This document shows positions 36,299 to 46,953 of a stretch of DNA of 64,000 bases, in pieces (within the stretch, counting starts at the first letter, position 1; each line of letters begins with the position of its first letter). Below the pieces are notes generated by a model. The model made no database searches. It saw nothing but the letters and a program-made list of their open reading frames with translations, and was not told the DNA's origin. The DNA lies in assembly GCA_023667695.1 (NCBI GenBank), contig JAMOZY010000007.1, forward strand, positions 25,955 to 89,954, given 5' to 3'. The DNA comes from Clostridium sp. Lineage in GTDB: Bacteria; Bacillota; Clostridia; Lachnospirales; Lachnospiraceae. The translations under genes were made by a program, and so were the position numbers.

Positions 36299-37092
36299 TG
36301 GTCACCTTCCTGAAGGACATCTGCAATGGTATTCAAGAGATTCATCCGCTCCAGTGGTTTTAAAATATATCCAGCCGGTTTTAATTGCAATACTGCATAG
36401 ATATGCTCCTTGTCTGAAACCCCGGTCAGAAAAATAACCGGAATATCCTTGCCTGTCTCATCCTTTTTTATCTCTTCAAAGGTTTTCTTTCCATCCCATC
36501 CTGGCATTTCATAATCCAGTAAAATCAAATCCGGCTTCCTTTGCGAAAGGAATCGCAGCCCCTGTTCGCCCGAGGTAGCAAGAGAAACCTTATATTCCTG
36601 TCCCAGTATCGCCTTAATGCTTCGCAGCATTACCGCACTGTCATCAATGACCAGAATGTGCTTTTGCTTCAGATTATTTTTATCCGCATCCAATGGTTCA
36701 TTTTCTTTTTCATCCGCTTCCTGTTCGGAATCTGTTATATGAAGCTTCTCATAGCATTTATCCAGCAATGCCTTCCGGGTGATTGGACGGAACATGCCTT
36801 CAAACTGCTCTCCCTCATAATACTCGGCATAATAATCGTACTCTTCCTTTGTGCTGATGGTTAAAACCGGAAGCTTTACACGGGCATCCCGCAACAGATT
36901 AAAAACAACCGTATCCATTTCATAGGAACCAATCAGACTTACAATGACCAAATCCGGTTTGACAATCTTCAGCATTCGCTTTACCGTATCTGTATTCGTT
37001 GAAGATACCTGGACCTGGAATTCCTCCATCAGACATTCATTCAGATTTTCAATTGCATTGTTTAAATCCCCAATTAAAAGTATTTTTTTCAT
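36295..37092 (-). CDS. Response regulator with two receiver domains
   Basis: A 265-residue protein. The first receiver domain (1-120) is degenerate: the phospho-acceptor position reads VIVSLIG, with no aspartate. After an acidic linker (about 123-145) comes a complete receiver domain (ILVIDDSAVM, LILLDYEMPGWDG, FLTG, KP). There is no DNA-binding output domain. It follows the hybrid kinase gene and probably receives phosphate from it. GAGGTGG precedes ATG 37092. Confidence 0.85.
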   Translation of the reverse strand: MKKILLIGDLNNAIENLNECLMEEFQVQVSSTNTDTVKRMLKIVKPDLVIVSLIGSYEMDTVVFNLLRDARVKLPVLTISTKEEYDYYAEYYEGEQFEGMFRPITRKALLDKCYEKLHITDSEQEADEKENEPLDADKNNLKQKHILVIDDSAVMLRSIKAILGQEYKVSLATSGEQGLRFLSQRKPDLILLDYEMPGWDGKKTFEEIKKDETGKDIPVIFLTGVSDKEHIYAVLQLKPAGYILKPLERMNLLNTIADVLQEGDQ

Positions 37093-37149
37093 ACGCCACC
37101 TCATTTTATTAGATTTATACTTATATTACTGCTTCCATATTCCGTCGAT

Positions 37150-40100
37150 TTAAGTATCGATTTGACTCATCAGCTCCGGTATCAGTTCATCTGCCAGCTC
37201 TGAATCCAAATTAACGACTGCCGCGCCCAGATTGTCTACCAGCTTCTGTATATCAGGCGGATACCGGAACTGCTGTAGATGCTCCATAATTTCATCCATG
37301 GTATCCACGTCCATATCCTCCATGGCTGTTTGAAGCAATCGGAGAAACTCCTTTATATCCCCATAATCATCTGCCAGCTCCTTCTTTTCTTCTTCCTGAA
37401 TACATGGCTTTAACCGTTCCTTATACCTGCGCCAGTCCTCCAGAAATACCGGTGTTACAGCCTCCAGGATATCCAGCCGTTCTGCTCCGGCCGCATCTTC
37501 CAGCATCCTTGCTACGCCGCTTAAGGAAACTGCCCCAATCATGCCGGCAGAGCTTTTCATGGAATGCACCTTCACCCTGTACTGCTTTAACGGCTCAGAA
37601 ACCGAACCTGGGGTATCCGGTTCTGCGCTGCTTTCTCCGTTAAACATCTGATTCCAGCATTGTTCCAGATAATCCGCCTCCGTATCAATGAGTTTATAAA
37701 AGTCTGTAACCGTACTCTGTAGCAGTCCGGCATCCTTTAAGTGCAGAAATGCATATTCCCAGTCTATTCCATCCATATCCGGAAATTCCTTCTGCTCTAT
37801 CCGAGCCTTGGAACCGGCTTCCTCCTGCTTCCCGGCTTCCGGTTCCTGATAAATCAGCTTTTCCTGTGGCAGCAATTCCTTCAGCATTTCTTCCAGCTTC
37901 TCCGGAATAATCGGTTTGGAAAGAAATCCCTGGAAGCCTTCCGACAAATACATATCCTTCGCTCCGGCAATCGCATTTGCCGTCAAGGCAATCACCGGCG
38001 TATTCCTGCATGGATAATCCTGCCATTCCTGCATATGGTGAAGGGTGGTGATTCCATCCATATCCGGCATCATATGGTCTAAGAAAATCACATCATAATG
38101 TATGCTCTTTACACAGTCCAGACATTCGTTACCGCCGGAGGCTTCATCAATCCCTATCTTCGTTTCCTTTAACAGTCCGATAAATACCTTTCGGTTCACT
38201 GCATTATCATCTACCACCAGCACTTGGGCATCCGGCGCCGTAAATGCTGCATCATAGGAATATTCCTTCGCCTGTTGCCGGATTCGCTCCTCCAGATTGC
38301 CGATTGGCTCTGCGTCCATGATTCGCTGCTCCAATGCAAAGGAAAACGTAGAACCCTCTCCATAAACGCTTTCTACCTCTAACTTACTTCCCATCAGCTC
38401 CAGAAGCTGTAAGGTAATACTCATGCCAAGACCAGTTCCTTCTATGTTACGATTTCGCTGCTCCTCAATCCGTTCAAATTTTGCAAACAGCTTTGGAATA
38501 TCCTCCTCCCGGATGCCGATTCCCGTATCCTTCACCGTAAACCGCAGAAGCACCGTATCCCCCTGTACGGTACCTTCTACTGCCAGCCTCACTTCCCCCT
38601 CGTGGGTATACTTGACGGCATTATTCAGCAGATTCACTAAAACCTGCCGGATTCTGATATCATCGCCCCAAAGCTTGGATGGTAATGTTTCATCTACGAA
38701 AAGAGTCATGTTCAAATCCTTTGCCTCCGCCTTTAGGGAAATCATGTTCACAATATCATGAATGACGCTGCTGAAATCATATTCCGCCGATACGATTTCC
38801 AGCTTTCCGGATTCAATCTTGGACAAATCCAGAATATCATTAATCAAAGCAAGAAGATTCTGCCCCGCATTCTGAATATTCAGTGCATATTCCTTAATCG
38901 GCATCTCCGTACTTTCTCTTAAAATCATGGTATTCATGCCAAGAACCGCATTAATCGGGGTCCGGATTTCATGAGACATATTGGCAAGAAAGGTTCCCTT
39001 AAACTCGCTTTCTGTGATTGCCTGTTGTTTTTCCCGCTCCATATCCAGGATGTCACGGAGGGTACTAATGACCGAAATCAGAAGTAAAAAGATTAAGCCT
39101 AACGCCATCTCTACCCCGCTGAAGAGACTGTTTCTCTGGAAATATTTAAAAATCTGAAAGCATGCGGCAAGAGATGCCCCAAGGATTCCGATTGCGACCA
39201 GATAATACTCCCGAATATACCCTTTCTTAATATCAACGATAATCGTAATGCCCATTAAAAGAATAACCAAAAAAGCAACAACTGCCATATAGGTAATGGT
39301 ATTTGCAAAATCCACCAAGGATGTAACATGAAGGATGGTACAGATTGCAAAATCAAGAACAGCAATTATCCCTATCGAGATATAATACTTCTGATACCGC
39401 CCGTTCTGGGTTTCATTCATATAGATAAGAAAGGAAAAAGGCATCAGCATAATCATATAAAAGGGAATATCATTAATAACAGAAATACTTGGAAACAAAA
39501 GCTGGCGGAATACCGAATTCACGATTAACCAGACTGCCACAAGGAAAACACTCCATCCCAGATATTCCAGTGCAATTCCTTTGTGATAGCATATGCGGTA
39601 TGCAATGCTGGCTACAATAGTGAAAAATCCAAGAAGCATTGTTAAAAAGGCAATGATAAGCTCTGCACCATATAATTTGAAAAAGTAGTGCCAGATACCC
39701 ATTCGGTCGCCGCTATAGATTACATGAAAGATACCAGAATAATCGGAATCCGACTGGCTTTCTACGGTAAGGATTTTCCCTGCATCCCCTGGTTCCAGCT
39801 CTAAAAATACAAATGCTACCGCACTTGTCTTACCAAATAATCTGGACGCATCCGTCGAGTACTCCTCCCGTAGGACACCATCAATATAAAGCTTCATATC
39901 CTGCTTGGAGCTTCGAAAACACAGATATGTATTATTTTCCAACTGTTCCGGCAGTATAGTCTCTATGGTTACCAGCTCGTTCCGCGCCACCTCACACTTG
40001 CCTGGAATTTCAATTGGGACCTTCGTTCCATCCAGCTTTACCCACATCCAGTCTGCCGCGAATTCCTCACATCTATAATCACCTGCCGGAGCATCTGCCG

Positions 40101-40203
40101 GCAAACAAATCTCGCCCAGAATAAAATAAGCAAAAACGACAAAACACAACAAACCAAATATCCATTTAATGAATGTCATTCCATTATAACGCTTCTTTTC
40201 CAT
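37150..40203 (-). CDS. Hybrid sensor histidine kinase with receiver and Hpt domains
   Basis: A 1017-residue membrane kinase. One span near residue 15-35, an extracytoplasmic sensor region (about 40-170) and seven spans (about 175-385, 7TM-DISM-like). HisKA follows with H411 (NMSHEIRTP), then HATPase (NLLNNAVKYT, DTGIGI, GTGLGMSI), a receiver (VLVVDDNAVNRK, FLDHMMPDMDG) and a C-terminal Hpt domain (VHSMKSSAG). This is a complete phosphorelay in one protein. The ATG at 40203 with AGAGGG is preferred to a GTG at 40218. It lies between mutL and miaA with its partner regulator. The signal is unknown. Confidence 0.88.
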   Translation of the reverse strand: MEKKRYNGMTFIKWIFGLLCFVVFAYFILGEICLPADAPAGDYRCEEFAADWMWVKLDGTKVPIEIPGKCEVARNELVTIETILPEQLENNTYLCFRSSKQDMKLYIDGVLREEYSTDASRLFGKTSAVAFVFLELEPGDAGKILTVESQSDSDYSGIFHVIYSGDRMGIWHYFFKLYGAELIIAFLTMLLGFFTIVASIAYRICYHKGIALEYLGWSVFLVAVWLIVNSVFRQLLFPSISVINDIPFYMIMLMPFSFLIYMNETQNGRYQKYYISIGIIAVLDFAICTILHVTSLVDFANTITYMAVVAFLVILLMGITIIVDIKKGYIREYYLVAIGILGASLAACFQIFKYFQRNSLFSGVEMALGLIFLLLISVISTLRDILDMEREKQQAITESEFKGTFLANMSHEIRTPINAVLGMNTMILRESTEMPIKEYALNIQNAGQNLLALINDILDLSKIESGKLEIVSAEYDFSSVIHDIVNMISLKAEAKDLNMTLFVDETLPSKLWGDDIRIRQVLVNLLNNAVKYTHEGEVRLAVEGTVQGDTVLLRFTVKDTGIGIREEDIPKLFAKFERIEEQRNRNIEGTGLGMSITLQLLELMGSKLEVESVYGEGSTFSFALEQRIMDAEPIGNLEERIRQQAKEYSYDAAFTAPDAQVLVVDDNAVNRKVFIGLLKETKIGIDEASGGNECLDCVKSIHYDVIFLDHMMPDMDGITTLHHMQEWQDYPCRNTPVIALTANAIAGAKDMYLSEGFQGFLSKPIIPEKLEEMLKELLPQEKLIYQEPEAGKQEEAGSKARIEQKEFPDMDGIDWEYAFLHLKDAGLLQSTVTDFYKLIDTEADYLEQCWNQMFNGESSAEPDTPGSVSEPLKQYRVKVHSMKSSAGMIGAVSLSGVARMLEDAAGAERLDILEAVTPVFLEDWRRYKERLKPCIQEEEKKELADDYGDIKEFLRLLQTAMEDMDVDTMDEIMEHLQQFRYPPDIQKLVDNLGAAVVNLDSELADELIPELMSQIDT

Positions 40204-40329
40204 ACAACCCTCTTCCACCTGTTCTATCCTGTTTATCTATCCTGATAATTAAGATAATAGTCCCTCATTTCCAACATCTAATATAACACAAGCAAATAAT
40301 ACAAACAAGTCATAGAGTTCCTTTGCCCT

Positions 40330-42384
40330 TCATCGGTCCTGTATCCGTTTGAATTTCTTCTCAAGCTCTGTTTCCGTCATGGCAATGATAGTCGGTCTGC
40401 CATGAGGACAGTTATAGGGATTTTCCAGTTGTAGAAGCTGGTCAATCAAGGCATCTGCTTCCTGAGTGCTTAAGGTCATATTTCCCTTGACTGCCGCCTT
40501 ACATGCCATGGTAGCAATCTTATAAATGAACAGGTCCATATTTAATTGATTGCCCTCTTCCATAAGGGAATCGATAAAATCAATAAAAATATCCTGTGCT
40601 GCCAGACCATAGGTCTCTAAAGGTACGGAACGGAGCATATATTCCTTTCCGCCAAAACTTTCCATCTGAAAGCCCATATCTGCAAAAAACTGCTGATGCT
40701 CCTGCAAGACCTCTAATTGCCTTGGATTAACGGAAATAACCAAGGGCGGGTCAATCTGCTGGGAAAGCACCTTCCGATTCTGATACTGCTTCATCAGCGT
40801 TTCATACATTACCTTCTCATGGGCGGCATGCTGGTCCATAATAAACAAATTGTTCTCATATTCAATGAGCCAGTAGGTTCGAAAGAGCTGGCCAATCAGC
40901 CGGTGCTTCGGTCTTGCCTCCTCAGACAAGAATCCGGAGGCAAACCATGACATCTGCTCTCCCTTCGGTGTGGATGGAGACTGCACTTGTTCCGGCATGT
41001 CCGAAATATCCGTTAATTGCTTGTCATTTGGGGAATCATCATCCGGGGCATCTGACATCCATTGTCTGTTATCCGGAGAGAGTTGCAAATTTTCGGATGG
41101 CTGTTGGGAAGAAACCTTAATCCTTTCGTTTGTTGACATAACATTATTATTGTCATTTTTATTTTCCGTTTGGAATCTGCTTTTCTCCTGGAACCCACTT
41201 TCTTCCCGGACGAAAGAGGCTATTCTTTCGTTTTCGCTGCCATGGGACTGGCTGCTGCTGTCCGACACCGGAGGGTTCACTAGTATCTTCTCCTGCATCT
41301 GTGCTTTCCGCTTCACTTCGAAGGGTTCCGGTCCCGAAGCCATGGTTTTGCTTTGATTCTGGCTGCCCTTTATCGGTGCTTTACTGACCTCCGGTATCAG
41401 CTCCTTCTGTAACAATACCCCGCGGATTTCTTCAAAAATGAATTTATACAGCTCTTCGCCCCGGCTATAACGCATTTCCATTTTTCTTGGATGTACATTC
41501 ACATCCAACAGCTTCGAATCCACTTCTAAATTCAGCACGACAAAAGGGAATTTATGTATCATGACAAAGGTTTTATAGGCTTCTTCGATGGCTTTCGTAA
41601 TGATTGGACTTTTGATATACCTGCCATTGACAAAATAATGCTCAAAGCTCCGGTTGCCTCTGGATACATAGGGCTTTGCCACAAAGCCGGAAATACGCAT
41701 TTCCTCCCGTTTTGCATCAATGGGAAGCAGATTGCCGGATATATCCCTGCCATAAATATGATAAATAATATCCCGGATATTGCCATTGCCGGAGGTATTC
41801 AGCTTGTTCTGCCCGTTATTTACGAATTTGAATGAGATATCCGGCCGGGACATGGCAATCTGCTCCACCAGTTCATTAATATAACCACCTTCCGTCATGG
41901 CGGTTTTTAGGAACTTCCGTCTGGCAGGGGTATTATAGAACAGATTGCGGACAATGAAGGTCGTGCCTTCAGGACAGCCGATTTCCTCCCTGGTCTGCTC
42001 CACACCCCCATGAATCTCATAACGGATGCCGGTTAAGGAATCCCCGGTCTTGGTAATCAGCTCGACCTGTGCCACGGCGGCAATGCTGGACAATGCTTCC
42101 CCCCGGAAGCCCAAGGAGCTTGCAGTTAGTAAATCCTCGATACTGGTAATCTTACTGGTAGCATGACGAAGAAAGGCGGTCTCTACCTCATCTGCCGGAA
42201 TCCCACAGCCATTATCTGTAATCCGGATAAAGGATATGCCTCCCTCCTTAATCTCAATGGTAATGGCATTTGCGCCGGAATCAATGGCATTCTCTACCAA
42301 TTCCTTTACAACGGAGGCAGGGCGTTCTACTACTTCGCCTGCCGCTATTTTATCAATTGTATGCTGGTCCAGAACCTGTATCAT
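40330..42384 (-). CDS. mutL: DNA mismatch repair protein MutL
   Basis: A 684-residue MutL. The N-terminal GHKL ATPase domain has ELVENAIDSGA, DNGCGI and GFRGEAL. The middle linker (about 345-480) is low in complexity. The C-terminal endonuclease domain has DQHAAHEKVMYE, ACKAAVKGN and CPHGRPT, so this MutL should nick DNA itself, as in species without MutH. The ATG at 42384 has AAAGGAG upstream; the frame extends uselessly to 42450. Confidence 0.95.
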   Translation of the reverse strand: MIQVLDQHTIDKIAAGEVVERPASVVKELVENAIDSGANAITIEIKEGGISFIRITDNGCGIPADEVETAFLRHATSKITSIEDLLTASSLGFRGEALSSIAAVAQVELITKTGDSLTGIRYEIHGGVEQTREEIGCPEGTTFIVRNLFYNTPARRKFLKTAMTEGGYINELVEQIAMSRPDISFKFVNNGQNKLNTSGNGNIRDIIYHIYGRDISGNLLPIDAKREEMRISGFVAKPYVSRGNRSFEHYFVNGRYIKSPIITKAIEEAYKTFVMIHKFPFVVLNLEVDSKLLDVNVHPRKMEMRYSRGEELYKFIFEEIRGVLLQKELIPEVSKAPIKGSQNQSKTMASGPEPFEVKRKAQMQEKILVNPPVSDSSSQSHGSENERIASFVREESGFQEKSRFQTENKNDNNNVMSTNERIKVSSQQPSENLQLSPDNRQWMSDAPDDDSPNDKQLTDISDMPEQVQSPSTPKGEQMSWFASGFLSEEARPKHRLIGQLFRTYWLIEYENNLFIMDQHAAHEKVMYETLMKQYQNRKVLSQQIDPPLVISVNPRQLEVLQEHQQFFADMGFQMESFGGKEYMLRSVPLETYGLAAQDIFIDFIDSLMEEGNQLNMDLFIYKIATMACKAAVKGNMTLSTQEADALIDQLLQLENPYNCPHGRPTIIAMTETELEKKFKRIQDR

Positions 42385-42455
42385 GTCGTAGCTCCTTTCG
42401 TTTCTGCATGCATTCTTCGTCTGCGTTTTTCTTGTTGGCTGTATATTCATATGTT

Positions 42456-43121
42456 CTAGTCAGCCGATTCCGATTGCTTTGTTTCCGAATCCCACGCTTC
42501 AAAATCCTGTGATTCTGGTTTCCATTCGGTTGATTCATTCCAGCCTATATGAGCCACGTTCGATTCTAACACATCTCCGGAAGTCCAGCTTATATTCTGG
42601 TTCTTCCTCCATATTTTCAGAGACCATATCAGTAAAAAAATTGCAATTACCTGAACTGCCAGATAGACATGAAGCATTATTTTATGCGTAGATTCCACCG
42701 TCTCAAAGGACGCATATGGAACAATTTGCTCTGGATTGTTCGGATTATAGTACCAGGTATCCTTTGCACCGCGATTTACTTTGGCTGACTGATTCTGTGC
42801 CGTATAGCTGTAAACGATTCCATTCACCTCATATTGAAACCGATTCGTATAACGCGTGAAGGATTTCCCATCTAAATTCGTATAGGAATCTACAACAGAG
42901 CTTGTATAGGTAACGGTAACCGGTTGATAATCAACTTCCTTTTCATAGATTTTTCTATTATCCATATAGTGCTTTAGACTAACAAGCAGTATCAGAATAG
43001 CAAGCCCCTGTAATAAAATGAATATACGAAATTTACGCATATCAATCTGTATATCTGCCTGTTTGCCTGTAATATCAACCACATAATCGTCCATCTGCAT
43101 TTCTGTATTCCTCATTTCCAT
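42456..43121 (-). CDS. DUF3592-like membrane protein
   Basis: A 221-residue protein with two membrane spans (about 31-48 and 150-167). They flank an extracytoplasmic domain rich in Tyr and Thr (TYTSSVVDSYTNLDG, FQYEVNGIVYSYTA), with the DUF3592 pattern ending in YYNPNNPEQ. The function of that family is unknown. The acidic, Trp-containing C-terminal tail is cytoplasmic. A start at 43100 is possible, since GAGGAA lies seven bases before that ATG. It lies between the flavodoxin-like gene and mutL. Confidence 0.6.
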   Translation of the reverse strand: MEMRNTEMQMDDYVVDITGKQADIQIDMRKFRIFILLQGLAILILLVSLKHYMDNRKIYEKEVDYQPVTVTYTSSVVDSYTNLDGKSFTRYTNRFQYEVNGIVYSYTAQNQSAKVNRGAKDTWYYNPNNPEQIVPYASFETVESTHKIMLHVYLAVQVIAIFLLIWSLKIWRKNQNISWTSGDVLESNVAHIGWNESTEWKPESQDFEAWDSETKQSESAD

Positions 43122-43160
43122 ATCTGCCAGCTTTTATAAGAAGCATTCCCAAGCCTACGC

Positions 43161-43778
43161 TTATCTGATAAAGTTCGTTCCAATCCTTGGCTCCTGCTCC
43201 GGCAGTCCAAGTACTTCCTTTCCGAGGGCAATGCTCTTTATCAGAAATGCCAGATTCTGTCCCAGGGTCCGCATGGTCTGCAGTCCTTCTTCATCCTGTG
43301 TAACCTCTTCCGGTGTATTCCCATGGACACTGTTCCAATACTGGCTGGAGGCAACCGGCATACCGGAAATGGTAAAATACTTATTCAGTTCGTCAAAGGT
43401 AGCGGAACAACCGCCCCGTCTGGCGGATACTACAGAAGCGCCTACCTTCATCCGCTTATCACAGGATGTACTATAAAAGAGACGGTCCAGGAAGGAAATC
43501 AGTGTACCATTGGCAGAAGCATAATACACCGGTGAACCGACAACCAAGCCATCGCAGTCTGCAAATTTCGGTGCAATCTCATTTACCATATCCTCAAATA
43601 CGCATTTCCCCAGTTCTCCGCATCTGCCACATGCGATGCAGCCCCGGATATCCTTGTTCCCTACCTGAATCAATTCTGTTTCCATCCCCTGCTGCTGTAA
43701 AACCTTCTCTACCTCTCTTAATGCCGTATAGGTACATCCCTTTGCATGAGGACTTCCATTGATTAATAATACCTTCAT
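43161..43778 (-). CDS. Flavodoxin-fold NAD(P)H-dependent FMN reductase
   Basis: A 205-residue FMN-binding reductase. FMN phosphate loop INGSPHAKGCTYTAL, then CIACGRCGELGKC (a cysteine cluster seen in iron-sulfur flavoprotein-like reductases) and GSPVYYASANGTLISFLDR. Natural acceptor unknown. It lies 40 bases after mutS. TGGAGG precedes the start. Confidence 0.85.
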   Translation of the reverse strand: MKVLLINGSPHAKGCTYTALREVEKVLQQQGMETELIQVGNKDIRGCIACGRCGELGKCVFEDMVNEIAPKFADCDGLVVGSPVYYASANGTLISFLDRLFYSTSCDKRMKVGASVVSARRGGCSATFDELNKYFTISGMPVASSQYWNSVHGNTPEEVTQDEEGLQTMRTLGQNLAFLIKSIALGKEVLGLPEQEPRIGTNFIR

Positions 43779-43817
43779 AAAATTACCTCCATTTTCCTTT
43801 ATTTCTTGTTTATTATT

Positions 43818-46445
43818 TTATGTTCTGCTTCCGGTCAGCTTTTCCTGTAATTCACTTAAATACACCAATGCCTTCATCGGGGTCATATTCGATAAATCCA
43901 AGGACTGAATCTCCGCTACGACCTCCTGCTCCTTGGGGTTTGTAAAGAAAGACAACTGTACCGGCTCCTCCTTTTTTCTGGGTTGTGCTACCTTAATCTT
44001 TTTCCCTTTTCCAGCCAGTTCATGTTCATCCAGCAAATCCGCCAGAATTTCATTTGCCCGGTTGATTACTCCATCCGGAATGCCAGCCAGCTTCGCCACC
44101 TGGATTCCATAGCTTCGGTCAGCGCCGCCCTGCATAATCTTACGCAGGAATACGATATCATCTCCCTGCTCCTTTACGGCAATGCAGTAATTATGTACGC
44201 CCGGAAGCTGTCCCTCCAGCTCCGTTAATTCATGATAATGAGTGGCAAATAAGGTCTTTGCCCCCAGACGGTGAAAATTACTGATATACTCCACCACTGC
44301 CCAGGCAATGCTTAAGCCATCATAGGTGCTGGTTCCCCGTCCGATTTCATCCAGAATCAACAAGCTGTTTACGGTGGCATTTCTTAGGATGTTCGCCACC
44401 TCACTCATTTCCACCATAAAGGTACTTTGACCGGAAGCCAGGTCATCCGATGCACCCACCCGTGTGAAAATACGGTCTACGATTCCGATATCGGCGGCTT
44501 CTGCCGGTACAAAGCATCCAATCTGCGCCATCAGTACAATCAATGCAGTCTGACGCATATAAGTAGATTTCCCGGCCATATTGGGACCAGTAATAATAGC
44601 AATCCGGTTTTCCTGAATATCTAATGTGGTATCATTGCAAATGAACATATCATTGGGAATCATCTTCTCCACCACCGGATGCCTGCCGCCATGAATGGAC
44701 AGACTGCCTTCTTCATTCATGGAAGGGCGGACAAAATGATTCTGCTCGGATACATAAGCCAGAGATGCCATAACATCCAGCTTCGCTACGGCATGTGCAG
44801 TCCGTTGTACCCGCTCCGTTTCATTGCTAATGGTTTCCCGAACCGTACAGAAGGTCTCATATTCCAAGGCATAGAGCTTATCCTCAGAGCCGAGAATGGC
44901 ATCCGCCAGCTTATCTAATTCCGCCGTGGTATACCGTTCCGAATTGGCTAAGGTCTGCTTTCGGATAAAATGCTCCGGCACCAGATTCTTATAGGAATTG
45001 GTTACATCGAAATAATACCCGAATACCTTATTGTATTTAATCTTCAGATTCTTAATTCCACTGGCATCCCGTTCTCTTGCTTCTAAATCCGCCAGCCATT
45101 GCTTCCCATTTGTTTTTGCCTGTTTCAGTTCGTCGATATTTTCCAGAAAGCCATCCTTGATGATACCGCCTTCCTTGACCTGTATGGGCGGGTCCTCCAC
45201 GATGGAATCCTCCAATAGCTGATGCAAATCCTCCAAGCTATCCAGTTCCTCTCGAATCTGCTTTAGCATAGTTCCGGTATAACCGGATAGAAGCTGCCGG
45301 ATATAGGGTAAATAGGATAACGAGGTCTTAAAGGAAATCAAATCCCGGGGATTGGCAGTCCGCAGACTGATTCGGGTCATCAACCGCTCCAAATCATAAA
45401 TGGGATTCAGATATTCCCGCAATTCTTCCCGGTTAATGACCTCCTGATTCATTTCTTCAATGGCATCTAACCGTTCCTCAATCAATTCCTTTCGAATCAA
45501 AGGCTGTTCCAGATAGGTCCGCAGCAGCCTGGCACCCATGGCGGTTTTGGTCTTATCCAATACCCAGAGCAGGGAACCTCGCTTTTCCTTATCCCGCAGG
45601 GTTTCCGTCAGCTCCAGATTCCGCCGGGTGGAGCTGTCCAGTATCATATAATCATCTACGGAATACCGTTCCAGGTGATTCATATGGTCTAAGGAGCTTT
45701 TCTGGGTTTCAATCAGATATTGCATCAATGCTCCGGATGCAATGACACAAAGACTGCAATCCTTTAAGCCCAATGCCTCTAGCGAGTTCACTTTATAATG
45801 CCGCAGCAGACAGTCGGTATCCTGTTCTTCCTGAAAATGCCAGGAATCAATGGCAGATATGGCAATATGCAGTCGTTCCCGGTAATATTCAATATCCCAG
45901 TCCTGACACAGCAGAGCTTCATTGCAGATGATTTCCGAGGGCTGATACTTGTTGATTTCATCCTTGCATTTTTCCAGTGTGGTGACCTGACAGGTACGGG
46001 CTTCTCCCGTCGTGATATCAGCAATGGCAATGCCATAGGCATCCTCTATGGCATAGATAGACATCAGATAATTATTCTGTCCTTCCTTCAGGTTCTGGGT
46101 GGATAAATTGGTTCCCGGTGTAATAATCTGAATCACATCCCGCTTTACCAGTCCCTTTGCCTGCTTCGGGTCTTCCACCTGCTCGCAGATGGCGACTTTA
46201 AATCCCTGCTCAATCAGACGGTTGGCATATACTTCATAAGCATGGTAGGGAACACCGCACATGGGAGCCCGCTCCTCCTGACCGCAATCCTTTCCGGTCA
46301 ATGTGATTTCCAATGCCTTCGAAGCCTTCAAAGCATCCTCGAAAAACATTTCATAAAAATCCCCTACCCGGTAGAACATAATGCAATCCTTATGCTGTTC
46401 CTTAATATCTAAATATTGCTGCATCATTGGTGTAAATTCCGCCAT
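43818..46445 (-). CDS. mutS: DNA mismatch repair protein MutS
   Basis: An 875-residue MutS1. The mismatch-reading loop is CIMFYRVGDFYEMF (Phe-x-Glu in FYEMF). The ATPase has GPNMAGKSTYMRQ, LILDEIGRGTSTYDG and ATHYHEL. MutS finds mispairs and recruits MutL, encoded 1.4 kb downstream on the same strand. The C-terminal linker and small clamp-binding tail are present. Start MAEFTPMMQQYLDIK is typical. Confidence 0.96.
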   Translation of the reverse strand: MAEFTPMMQQYLDIKEQHKDCIMFYRVGDFYEMFFEDALKASKALEITLTGKDCGQEERAPMCGVPYHAYEVYANRLIEQGFKVAICEQVEDPKQAKGLVKRDVIQIITPGTNLSTQNLKEGQNNYLMSIYAIEDAYGIAIADITTGEARTCQVTTLEKCKDEINKYQPSEIICNEALLCQDWDIEYYRERLHIAISAIDSWHFQEEQDTDCLLRHYKVNSLEALGLKDCSLCVIASGALMQYLIETQKSSLDHMNHLERYSVDDYMILDSSTRRNLELTETLRDKEKRGSLLWVLDKTKTAMGARLLRTYLEQPLIRKELIEERLDAIEEMNQEVINREELREYLNPIYDLERLMTRISLRTANPRDLISFKTSLSYLPYIRQLLSGYTGTMLKQIREELDSLEDLHQLLEDSIVEDPPIQVKEGGIIKDGFLENIDELKQAKTNGKQWLADLEARERDASGIKNLKIKYNKVFGYYFDVTNSYKNLVPEHFIRKQTLANSERYTTAELDKLADAILGSEDKLYALEYETFCTVRETISNETERVQRTAHAVAKLDVMASLAYVSEQNHFVRPSMNEEGSLSIHGGRHPVVEKMIPNDMFICNDTTLDIQENRIAIITGPNMAGKSTYMRQTALIVLMAQIGCFVPAEAADIGIVDRIFTRVGASDDLASGQSTFMVEMSEVANILRNATVNSLLILDEIGRGTSTYDGLSIAWAVVEYISNFHRLGAKTLFATHYHELTELEGQLPGVHNYCIAVKEQGDDIVFLRKIMQGGADRSYGIQVAKLAGIPDGVINRANEILADLLDEHELAGKGKKIKVAQPRKKEEPVQLSFFTNPKEQEVVAEIQSLDLSNMTPMKALVYLSELQEKLTGSRT

Positions 46446-46590
46446 TTTATAACCGTCCTTATCTAATCATTCTTATCATAGAATACGCTTTTCATTTTCT
46501 CCATAAAATCCATTTTCACTATACTCTGACCATTTCAAATACATCTCTATAATTATTCTTTATAAATCCTTGTATATTAGCTATATAATA

Positions 46591-46860
46591 TTAGGCATTT
46601 TCTAATTTTACCTCCTTAATCGATTTTAAAAACAATTCTGGTGTGATATAAAGTTTCTCCAATATTGGAATCAAATCGATATACTCTTCTTCGCCTTCCT
46701 CATTATGTCTATATTTCGCCATAACAACAAGATACCCATGATTCCATTCCTTTATCTCCGTATATCGTTCCAGAGAATATGGAGCTTTGAATCTTATCAC
46801 ATAATCTCCATAGCGAAAAACAGTATAATTATTTTCGTTACTAAGAAGTGCATAATCCAT
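46591..46860 (-). CDS. Small hypothetical protein, 89 residues
   Basis: I do not recognise the family. The protein is acidic, with YTVFRYGDYVIRFKAPYSLERYTEIKEW at the start, suggesting a compact alpha/beta fold of the kind seen in immunity-type proteins. I use the ATG at 46860 because AAAGGA lies about nine bases before it; the frame also has an ATG at 46884. It is the last of three orphan genes between miaB and mutS. Confidence 0.5.
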   Translation of the reverse strand: MDYALLSNENNYTVFRYGDYVIRFKAPYSLERYTEIKEWNHGYLVVMAKYRHNEEGEEEYIDLIPILEKLYITPELFLKSIKEVKLENA

Positions 46861-46953
46861 ACCTTGCCATCCTTTCATTAACAAATTGTTATATTTTTAA
46901 CTTTCAAATCCAATCGCTTTTTCTGTTTCTCAGTCAAAACCGTTCACCAGTTT

